Positions 8,945 to 15,701 of a stretch of 64,000 nt of DNA are shown here, piece after piece; position 1 is the first letter of the stretch; each line of letters starts with the position of its first letter. Both the position numbers and the translations under genes were made by a program. The stretch lies in contig CAWDRV010000006.1 in the NCBI GenBank assembly GCA_963804825.1, positions 434,001 to 498,000 of the forward strand. Reading direction: 5' to 3'. The notes beneath the pieces are model-generated. The model made no database searches. It saw nothing but the letters and a program-made list of their open reading frames with translations, and had not been told where the DNA came from. The stretch is from JBKQVT01 sp963804825 (GTDB lineage: Bacteria > Planctomycetota > Planctomycetia > Pirellulales > Thermoguttaceae).

Positions 8945-10086
8945 TGGCCAAAGAGAGAAAGATCCGCGCCAAGTTCTGCAAGAACCGCAATGTCCGTGCC
9001 CGGCGGACCGATTGGACCCGGCAATTCGACAAGCATGGTTTTCAGGAGGAAGCCCCCCCGCAAAGCGAGCGAGTCAGCGGCAAAGGCGAGCTGAGCCGCC
9101 ACCGCACCGTGCGCGGATCGCAAACCGAGACCGGCGACGAGCCGGCCTTCGACCTCCATCTGGACGTGGACGAGTCCGTCTGCTGCCGCGGCCGGGTGCT
9201 CTCGGTTTTGGGGCTTGTCAGCACCGTCCGTTGCGAGGACGGCCGCATCTTTCATTGCGCCACCCGCCGGCTGCTGAAAACCCTCAACACCGATCAGCGC
9301 AACGTCGTGGCCGCCGGCGACCGCGTGCTGGTCCGGCCCGTGCCCGACTCCCCGCAAAACGAGGGCTTCATCGCCCGCGTCGAGCCGCGGCACGGGATCA
9401 TCTCCCGGGCGGTCCGCGGCCGGCAGCAAATGGTCGTCACCAACATCGACCAGTTGCTCATCGTCGCCAGCGTCGCGGAACCGCGGCTGAAACCGAACCT
9501 GATCGACCGTTTGCTGGTCACCGCGGAGAAAGGCCGCGTCCGGCCGGTCGTCTGCATCAACAAGATCGACCTGGTCGCCGCCGCCGCCCTGGAGCCGCTG
9601 GCGGGCGTCTACAGCCGCATGGGGTACGAGGTCTTGCTGCTCAGCGCGAAGACCGGTTTCGGCGTCGAGCGGTTCGGACGGCTGCTCTGCGGCCGCGAGA
9701 GCGTGCTGACCGGCCAGAGCGGCGTGGGCAAGTCGTCGCTGCTGAACGCCGTCGATCCGGGGCTGCACCTGCCCGTGGGCGAGGTCAGCAAAACCAGCGA
9801 AAAAGGCCGCCACACGACGACCGTCGCCCGCCTGCTGCCGCTGGCCCGCGGCGGCTACGTGGTCGATACGCCGGGCATCCGCCAGTTTCGGCTTTGGGAC
9901 GTGATTGCCGAGGAGGTGGCCGGCTATTACCGCGATTTGCGCAGCTACGTGAGCCTCTGCCGGTTCCCCGACTGCACCCATACGCACGAAGAGGACTGTG
10001 CGGTCAAGGACGCCGTGGCCGACGGCCGCTTGGACGAGCGGCGCTACGAAAGTTATTGTCACCTGGTGAGCGGCCAAGAGGAGTAA
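8944..10086 (+). CDS. rsgA: Ribosome small-subunit-dependent GTPase A
   Basis: 380 residues. This is a circularly permuted GTPase that acts in late maturation of the 30S subunit. An OB-like domain comes first (CCRGRVLSVLGLVSTVRCED), then G4 (CINKIDL), G1 (GQSGVGKSSLLN), the KTSEKGRHTTT switch region, and G3 (VDTPGIRQF). The zinc-binding C-terminal motif is C-x4-C-x-H-x5-C (LCRFPDCTHTHEEDC). The first 60 residues are a basic extension. It is coupled to the FHA gene by a 1-nt overlap and followed by a palindromic repeat and another ribosome-associated GTPase, hflX. Confidence 0.95.
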   Translation: MAKERKIRAKFCKNRNVRARRTDWTRQFDKHGFQEEAPPQSERVSGKGELSRHRTVRGSQTETGDEPAFDLHLDVDESVCCRGRVLSVLGLVSTVRCEDGRIFHCATRRLLKTLNTDQRNVVAAGDRVLVRPVPDSPQNEGFIARVEPRHGIISRAVRGRQQMVVTNIDQLLIVASVAEPRLKPNLIDRLLVTAEKGRVRPVVCINKIDLVAAAALEPLAGVYSRMGYEVLLLSAKTGFGVERFGRLLCGRESVLTGQSGVGKSSLLNAVDPGLHLPVGEVSKTSEKGRHTTTVARLLPLARGGYVVDTPGIRQFRLWDVIAEEVAGYYRDLRSYVSLCRFPDCTHTHEEDCAVKDAVADGRLDERRYESYCHLVSGQEE

Positions 10087-10114
10087 CGCCCCGACCGTGC
10101 TTGCTTGACATGTT

Positions 10115-10179
10115 GGGTGCCACTGCTGGCTTGTCCAGCAGTGCTGGAAACACGGTTGGGCAAGCCAACCGTGGCACCC
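10115..10179. repeat. 65-bp palindromic element, family A copy 1
   Basis: The element is bounded by GGGTGCCAC and GTGGCACCC. Inside are two smaller hairpins, CTGCTGG-CTTGT-CCAGCAG and CGGTTGG-GCAAG-CCAACCG. A nearly identical copy lies inside uvrA (44930-44994), and a longer one lies at 31646-31727. Confidence 0.9.
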
Positions 10180-10222
10180 GTCATTTTAGGTCGGGGCAGT
10201 AGAGGAGTAGGCGACGCAGCCC

Positions 10223-11590
10223 ATGTCTTCGAGATCGGATCTTCGCAGAAGCCAGTTCACCTTCACGCAACTCGACGGCGACAACGGCGCGGGCGGCAGG
10301 CCGTCGGAGGCCGCGGTCCTGGTCGGCGTGTTGCTGCCGGGCCGTTCGTACGACGGCGCGCCGCTGGATGAACTCGAAGGGCTGGCCGCCGCGGCCGGCG
10401 CCCGGGTCGTCGGCCAGATCGTCCAACGCCGCGACGCCCCCGACGCCGCCACCTACCTCGGCAAGGGCAAGGTCGAGGAGCTGACCAGCCTGGCCGGGGC
10501 CACCGACGCCGACCTGGTCATCTTCGACAACGACCTGAGTCCCGGGCAGACCCGCAACCTGGAACGGGTCGTCGGCGTGAAGGTCCTCGACCGCACCGAG
10601 TTGATCCTCGACATCTTTGCCGGACGGGCCGAGACGCACGAGGCCCGCCTGGCCGTCGAATTGGCCCAGTTGGAATACGCCATGCCGCGGCTGAAGCGGA
10701 TGTGGACGCACCTTTCGCGGCAGAAGAAGGGCGTGGGACTCCGCGGGCCGGGCGAAAAACAATTGGAAGAAGACCGCCGCATGGTGGAACGGCGGATCAG
10801 CGACCTGCGGCGCGAGCTGAAGACGATCGAGCGCCGCCGCCAGCGCGAAGTGGCGGCCCGCCGCGGCCAGATGACCGTCTCGCTGGTCGGATACACCAAC
10901 GCCGGCAAGAGCACGCTCCTGAACGCGTTGACCGGCGCGGACGTTCACGTCGAGGACGCCTTGTTCGCCACGCTCGACACGCGGACCCGCCGCTGGCAAC
11001 TGCCCGGCTGGGGACCGGTGCTGCTGAGCGACACGGTCGGTTTCATCCGCGACCTGCCGCACCACTTGATCGCCAGTTTCAAGGCGACGCTGGAAGAGGC
11101 CCGGCAGGCCGACCTGCTCCTGCACGTGGCCGACGCCTCGAATCCGGCCGTTTACGAGCAGATCGCGGCCGCCTGGAAGGTGCTCGACGAGATCAACATC
11201 CGGCAGAAAGACACGCTGCTGGTCGTCAACAAGATTGACGCCCTGCCCGACCGCGCCCGCCTGGACGGCCTGTTGAGCCGCTATCCGAGCGCGGTGGCCG
11301 TCAGCGCGCAGAGCGGACAGGGCCTGAATCGCCTGGCCGCCGTGGTCAGCGACGCCTTGAGCCGCACGTTCCTCGACCTGGACGTGGAGATGGGCGTGGA
11401 GAACGGACGGATGTTGGCCTTCCTGGCCGCCCGCGGCGAAGTCCTCTCGAAGAAGTACGCCGAGAATCGCGTGACCGTCCATTGCCGCATTTCGTCGCAA
11501 TTCCTTGGGCAGATCGAGGAAGACGGCGTAGTGGTGCGGAAGAGGGACCAGGGGGCCGGCGAGCAACCGACGAGCGAGGAGTCGCGATGA
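10223..11590 (+). CDS. hflX: GTPase HflX
   Basis: 455 residues, intact. HflX is a ribosome-splitting GTPase of the stress response that binds the 50S subunit. The N-terminal HflX domain has the glycine-rich segment GLRGPGEKQLEEDRRMVERR around residues 173-192 and the helical linker after it. The G domain shows G1 (GYTNAGKSTLLN), switch II DTVGFI and RDLPHHL, and NKID (G4). The C-terminus (VVVRKRDQGAGEQPTSEESR) is short and charged. It is probably transcribed after rsgA and is followed within 10 bp by a hairpin terminator. Confidence 0.95.
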   Translation: MSSRSDLRRSQFTFTQLDGDNGAGGRPSEAAVLVGVLLPGRSYDGAPLDELEGLAAAAGARVVGQIVQRRDAPDAATYLGKGKVEELTSLAGATDADLVIFDNDLSPGQTRNLERVVGVKVLDRTELILDIFAGRAETHEARLAVELAQLEYAMPRLKRMWTHLSRQKKGVGLRGPGEKQLEEDRRMVERRISDLRRELKTIERRRQREVAARRGQMTVSLVGYTNAGKSTLLNALTGADVHVEDALFATLDTRTRRWQLPGWGPVLLSDTVGFIRDLPHHLIASFKATLEEARQADLLLHVADASNPAVYEQIAAAWKVLDEINIRQKDTLLVVNKIDALPDRARLDGLLSRYPSAVAVSAQSGQGLNRLAAVVSDALSRTFLDLDVEMGVENGRMLAFLAARGEVLSKKYAENRVTVHCRISSQFLGQIEEDGVVVRKRDQGAGEQPTSEESR

Positions 11591-11597
11591 CCATCGC

Positions 11598-11639
11598 AAA
11601 AGCCCCCCGGACCCCCACGACGCAGTCGCGGGGCTTTTT
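11598..11639 (+). terminator. Rho-independent-like terminator after hflX
   Basis: AAAAGCCCC at 11598-11606 pairs with GGGGC plus the following Ts at 11630-11639, a stem ending in five T residues. The loop is about 23 nt. It starts 8 bp after the hflX stop. Confidence 0.6.
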
Positions 11640-11693
11640 CCAATCCCTAAATCTAAATCCCCAAATCCCCAATCCCTAAATCCCTTCTTCCCC

Positions 11694-12476
11694 ATGAAAC
11701 GTGACATCCAAGACGCCCGTGCCATCGTCACCGGCGCTTCCAGCGGCATCGGCCGGGAAGTCGCCCGCCAGCTCGCCCGGCAAGGGGCCAAGGTCGTGCT
11801 GACGGCCCGCCGGCAGGATCGACTGGAAGAGCTGGCCCGGCAGATCGCCGCGGAAGCCGGCCGGGCGGAATGCGTCGCCGGCGACATCACCGACCCGGCC
11901 GTCCGCGCCCGGGCGATCGAAACCGCCCAGGCGAGCTTCGGCGGATTGGACATCCTCGTCAACAACGCCGGCGTCGGCGCGATGGGACTGTTCGACGGCG
12001 CCGATCCCCAGCGGGTCCGCCGCCTGATGGAAGTCAACTTCTTCGCCCTGGTCGAAATGACCCGGCTGGCCCTGCCGCTTTTGAAGCGAGGCCGTCGGCC
12101 GATCGTCGTGAACGTCAGTTCGATCCTCGGCCATCGCGGCGTTCCCCACAACAGCGAATACTCCGCCAGCAAGTTCGCCGTCCGCGGTTTCAGCGAGTCG
12201 ATTCGGGCCGAATGGGCCGCCGCGGGCATCGACGTGTTGGTGGTCAGCCCCGGCACGACCGAGACTGAATTTTTCGACAAGGTCATCGAGCATACGGGTG
12301 CTCCCACCTGGCCCGAACACACCGCGGTCACCGCCGCCAGCGTGGCGCGGCAAATAGTCCGGGCGATCCGCCGCGGCCAGCACGAGATCATCCCCTATCG
12401 CTGGGGCAAGGTGCTCTGCTGGCTGAACCGCCTTTCGCCCCGCCTGGTCGATGGGCTGATGGCAAGATACGTGTAG
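11694..12476 (+). CDS. Short-chain dehydrogenase/reductase
   Basis: 260 residues, a classical SDR. The NAD(P)-binding TGASSGIGREVARQLARQGA (residues 12-31) is followed by TARR, which favours NADPH. Next come VNNAGVGAMG, the catalytic serine in VVNVSSILG and the catalytic Tyr/Lys in EYSASKFAVRGFSESIRAEW. The substrate is unknown. The C-terminal region (YRWGKVLCWLNRLSPRLVD) resembles the tail of membrane-associated SDRs such as DltE or YqjQ types. It is flanked by the terminator upstream and two hairpin repeats downstream, so it is probably monocistronic. Confidence 0.9.
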   Translation: MKRDIQDARAIVTGASSGIGREVARQLARQGAKVVLTARRQDRLEELARQIAAEAGRAECVAGDITDPAVRARAIETAQASFGGLDILVNNAGVGAMGLFDGADPQRVRRLMEVNFFALVEMTRLALPLLKRGRRPIVVNVSSILGHRGVPHNSEYSASKFAVRGFSESIRAEWAAAGIDVLVVSPGTTETEFFDKVIEHTGAPTWPEHTAVTAASVARQIVRAIRRGQHEIIPYRWGKVLCWLNRLSPRLVDGLMARYV

Positions 12477-12487
12477 GAAAGGCGGAA

Positions 12488-12560
12488 GTGAGCCGGAGGC
12501 GTTAGCCTCCGGATTTGACGGAGGAAGGAAGAAGTGAGCCGGAGGCGTTAGCCTCCGGAT
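12488..12560. repeat. Two copies of hairpin repeat, family B (GGAGGC variant)
   Basis: Stems CCGGAGGC and GCCTCCGG with loop GTTA occur at 12493-12512 and 12539-12558. Compared with the copies at 2.3 kb, one base has changed in one arm and the matching base has changed in the other, so pairing is kept. Confidence 0.85.
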
Positions 12561-12687
12561 TGGACGGTGGTGATTGACGGGCAACAAGAACCGCCTGTAG
12601 ACTGGTTGCTGTAAGCGGACCGATTTCGTTGGCATTATGCGCCACGGCGATCCGCCGCATTTCATTTCGCGGAAGGAGATATGGCCC

Positions 12688-13691
12688 ATGTTCCGACAAG
12701 TATCGACAGTCGCCGTGGTAGTCCTCACGGCGCTCGGCAGTTTCGCCTGCGCAACCGCCCAGGAATCCAAGGAGGCGGGCGGCAGGAAAGAAGGGCCGCC
12801 GAAAATCCAACCCGGCCCCGCGCAAACGGTTGAACTTGCCGCGCGGGACGCCGGTTTACGGCTCACTGTGCAGGATTCCAAGAGCGGCGAGGGGATCCCC
12901 GCGGCGAAGGTGCAACTCGTCGGTCCCAACGCGGCCCCGAAAGAGATTCAAGCGGATCGCGCGGGCGTCGTCGATTTTGCGCGATCCCGGAGGGCACCTA
13001 TTGGCTAAGGGTCGCCGCGCCGAAGTATGCCAACTATCACGAGGTCCTCCACCTGCCCATGGCCAAACCCTTCGGCGAGGTTCGGCTGAGGCTCCTGCGA
13101 ACGCTCGAGGTGACCGTGGAGGGCGACCGGGCGAAATGGCCCAAGAGCGGATTGGTGATCTGGACGATGCAGGCGAAGGGGCCGGGCATCCCAGGCCCGG
13201 AGCATTTTGCAAAGGTCGGCGCCGACGGCATTGCCCGCTGCGAGGGATTGGTGGATGGCCCCGCTTGCCTTGCCGTAATGGGGGCCAAGGCCAACGAGGG
13301 CGGCATCCTTTGGTCCGAGCGTGCGACCATCGACGGGAACGGCCAGCGGAAGATCACTCTGGGCGAAGGCGGCGTAACCGTCAAGGGCAGAGTGAACGTC
13401 CCGGAAGGAGCGAAGTTTGACGCGATCTTGTTTTTACGTGCCGACTCGGGGGCGATCGGCGACGCCTATCGAGGGCGGCCGCCGTTCACCGTGAAGCTGC
13501 TTCCCGGCAAGTACAACGCATATTTGCGGCACGGCGACGATTGCTACCCGCTCGGCGTGGTCGACATCAAAAGCGGCGTTGCGGAGCCGCTGGATTTGAC
13601 GTTGGAGCCGGCGAAGATGAAGAACCCGCTCAACGAGATGGTGATTCTCGGCCTTGAGGAACCCAAACCAAGCCGTGACAAGCCCAAATGA
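12688..13691 (+). CDS. Secreted protein with carboxypeptidase-regulatory-like domain, one frameshift
   Basis: The start is ATG 12688, with GGAAGGAG 9 nt upstream. The N-terminus (MFRQVSTVAVVVLTALGSFA then CATAQESKEAGG) is a signal peptide, possibly lipoprotein type through the Cys in SFAC. A beta-sandwich-like segment (LRLTVQDSKSGEGIPAAKVQ, then DRAGVVDFA) breaks frame near 12980 and continues as IPEGTYWLRVAAPKYANYHE. The C-terminal part repeats this style (GEGGVTVKGRVNVPEGAKFD, VKLLPGKYNAYLRHGDDCYP). These are carboxypeptidase-regulatory or transthyretin-like domains found in many planctomycete exported proteins. The function is unknown. Its signal peptide is nearly identical to that of the next gene. 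Confidence 0.7.
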
Positions 13692-13756
13692 CGCGGTTCT
13701 TTCCATCGCGCCAGGCCCCGGGCGGAAAGGGTTTTCTTGCGAAAGGTTTACCGACC

Positions 13757-14767
13757 ATGTTCCGACAAGCATGGACAGTCGCGGTGGTGGTCCTAACGGC
13801 ACTCGGCAGTTTCGCCTGCGCAACCGCCCCGGAACCCAAGGAGGCGGGCGGCAAGAAGCAGATCACCGTCGATCTCGGCGGCGGTGTCAAGTTGAAGATG
13901 GTGCTCATTCCGGCGGGCGAGTTCAAGATGGGCAGCGGAGAGTCAGCGGAGGCCACGGCGGCCTTCTTCAACAAGACCTACGGCGAGGATTTTCTGAAAG
14001 CAGACTTCTTCAAGGACGAGCATCCGCAGCACCGCATACGAATCACGAAGCCGTTCTACCTGGGCACCTGCCACGTCACGCGGGGCCAGTTCCGGCAGTT
14101 TGTCGCCGACACCGGGTACAAGACGGACGCGGAAAAGGGAGAGAAGCCGGGGGCCTGGGGTTGGAACCCTGACAAGAGGAGTTTCGAGTTCAACGAGAAA
14201 TACTCCTGGTGGAACGTGGGTTTTGAGCAGACCGACGAGCACCCGGTGGTCAATGTGAGTTGGAACGACGCGGTGGCCTTCTGCAAGTGGCTCAGCCGCA
14301 AGGAAGGGAAGATCTACCGATTGCCCACGGAGGCCGAGTGGGAATACGCCTGTCGGGCAGGCACGACGACCCGCTACTACAGCGGCGATGATCCCGAAAC
14401 GCTGGCCAAAGTGGGCAACGTGGCCGACGCGGCCGCCAAGGCGAAATTCCCGGACTGGGAAGGCACGATCAAAGCCAATGACGGCTACGTGTTCACGGCT
14501 CCGGTGGGAAAGTTCAAGCCCAATGCCTTCGGGCTCTACGACATGCACGGAAATGCCTGGCAGTGGTGCGCGGATTGGTACGGCGCGGAATACTATGCTA
14601 AATCCCCCGTAGACGACCCCACTGGCCCAGACTCCGGGGATATCCGCGTCCTTCGTGGCGGTTCCTGGGGCAGCAGGCCGAACTACGCCCGTTCCGCCTT
14701 ACGCAGCAGGAACAGGCCGGACGACCGGAACAACAGCGCGGGGTTCCGCGTTGCCAGGACTCAGTAA
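13757..14767 (+). CDS. Secreted SUMF1-domain (formylglycine-generating enzyme-like) protein
   Basis: 336 residues from ATG 13757 (GAAAGG about 10 nt upstream). After the signal peptide (VAVVVLTALGSFACATAPEP), a SUMF1/FGE-sulfatase domain fills the rest: LIPAGEFKMGSGES, KPFYLGTCHVTRGQFRQFVA, HPVVNVSWNDAVAFCKWLSR, YRLPTEAEWEYACRAGTTTR, FGLYDMHGNAWQWCADWYG, RVLRGGSWGSRPNYARSALR, GFRVARTQ. The C-terminal segment lacks the cysteine pair used by true formylglycine-generating enzyme, so this is one of the many SUMF1-fold proteins with another, often binding, role. It is intact, unlike the preceding gene. Confidence 0.9.
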   Translation: MFRQAWTVAVVVLTALGSFACATAPEPKEAGGKKQITVDLGGGVKLKMVLIPAGEFKMGSGESAEATAAFFNKTYGEDFLKADFFKDEHPQHRIRITKPFYLGTCHVTRGQFRQFVADTGYKTDAEKGEKPGAWGWNPDKRSFEFNEKYSWWNVGFEQTDEHPVVNVSWNDAVAFCKWLSRKEGKIYRLPTEAEWEYACRAGTTTRYYSGDDPETLAKVGNVADAAAKAKFPDWEGTIKANDGYVFTAPVGKFKPNAFGLYDMHGNAWQWCADWYGAEYYAKSPVDDPTGPDSGDIRVLRGGSWGSRPNYARSALRSRNRPDDRNNSAGFRVARTQ

Positions 14768-14904
14768 TGCTATGGCATCTGGCCTTGTTACCGTTTGCGG
14801 TTTGTCGATTTTCCCTTTTGCAGTACCACGACCAGACTAATTCGATTTGAGCGTTACACGGGCAAGGCGACGTAAGATCATTATTCCTGTCCTCCTTCCC
14901 GTTT

Positions 14905-14932
14905 ATCCGGTGGCTCACGCCACCGGCTCACT
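14905..14932. repeat. Family B hairpin repeat, GGTGGC variant, inverted orientation
   Basis: CCGGTGGC, TCAC, GCCACCGG at 14907-14926. This is the same hairpin design as at 2.3, 12.5, 42.6 and 47.7 kb, but read from the other strand. Confidence 0.8.
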
Positions 14933-14956
14933 GTTTACCGCCTCCCTCCTTTTCCC

Positions 14957-15646
14957 ATGCCCGATTTCGACATCCTTTACGAAGACGGCCCGTGCCTGGT
15001 CATCTGCAAGCCCGCGGGCGTGCTGACGCAGGCCCCGCCAGGCATCGATAGCCTCGAAGTGCAGATCAAGGAGTTTCTCCGGCAGCGTGGCGGGACGGCG
15101 GAGGACGTGTACGTGGGCGTGCCGCACCGCCTGGACCGGCCGGCCAGCGGAGTCATGATCTTTGCCACGGATTACAACACCACCCGGCGGCTGGGACGAC
15201 AGTTCGAACGCCGCCAGGTCCGGAAGGTCTATTGGGCCTGCGTCGAGGGCCGAATCGAGCCGGCCTCTGGCACTTGGGAGGATTTCGTGTATAAAATTCC
15301 TGGTCAGCCACGCGCGGTCGTGGTTGGGCCGGACCATCCCCAAGGGCGGTCGGCCGTGCTGCATTATCGGACCCTGGCCACGGCCGGCTGGGGCGCCTTG
15401 CTGGAGATCACGCTGGAGACCGGACGGACCCACCAGATTCGCGTCCAGGCGGCCTCCCGCGGCCATCCCCTGTTGGGCGATGCGCAATACGGCTCGACCG
15501 TGCCCTTCGGTCCGCCGCTTGAGGACGCGCGGTTGCGGCCCATCGGGCTGCACGCCCGCAGCCTGACGTTTATTCACCCGACAAGCAAACAAACGATCAC
15601 CGTCACCGCCCCGACGCCGGAATACTGGCCGGCGGAAGCGACATAG
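14957..15646 (+). CDS. RluA-family RNA pseudouridine synthase
   Basis: 229 residues. It converts uridine to pseudouridine in rRNA or tRNA. The catalytic aspartate is in VPHRLDRPASGVMIFA (about residue 60), within the RluA signature HRLDxxxSG. Other family motifs are LVICKPAGVLTQ, RKVYWACVEG and LETGRTHQIRVQAASRGHPL followed by GDAQYG. There is no S4 domain, so it resembles the short RluA/RluC-core type. The target base cannot be assigned. Confidence 0.9.
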   Translation: MPDFDILYEDGPCLVICKPAGVLTQAPPGIDSLEVQIKEFLRQRGGTAEDVYVGVPHRLDRPASGVMIFATDYNTTRRLGRQFERRQVRKVYWACVEGRIEPASGTWEDFVYKIPGQPRAVVVGPDHPQGRSAVLHYRTLATAGWGALLEITLETGRTHQIRVQAASRGHPLLGDAQYGSTVPFGPPLEDARLRPIGLHARSLTFIHPTSKQTITVTAPTPEYWPAEAT

Positions 15647-15701
15647 GACTTGGAAAAGAATAACCGGGGGGACTGTCCCCTTCGGAAACAGGAGAGCAAA
15701 C

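Noticed and set aside
13757..14767. True formylglycine-generating enzyme for sulfatases
   Set aside because: The C-terminal cysteines required for catalysis are absent and no sulfatase gene is close, so only the SUMF1 fold is claimed.
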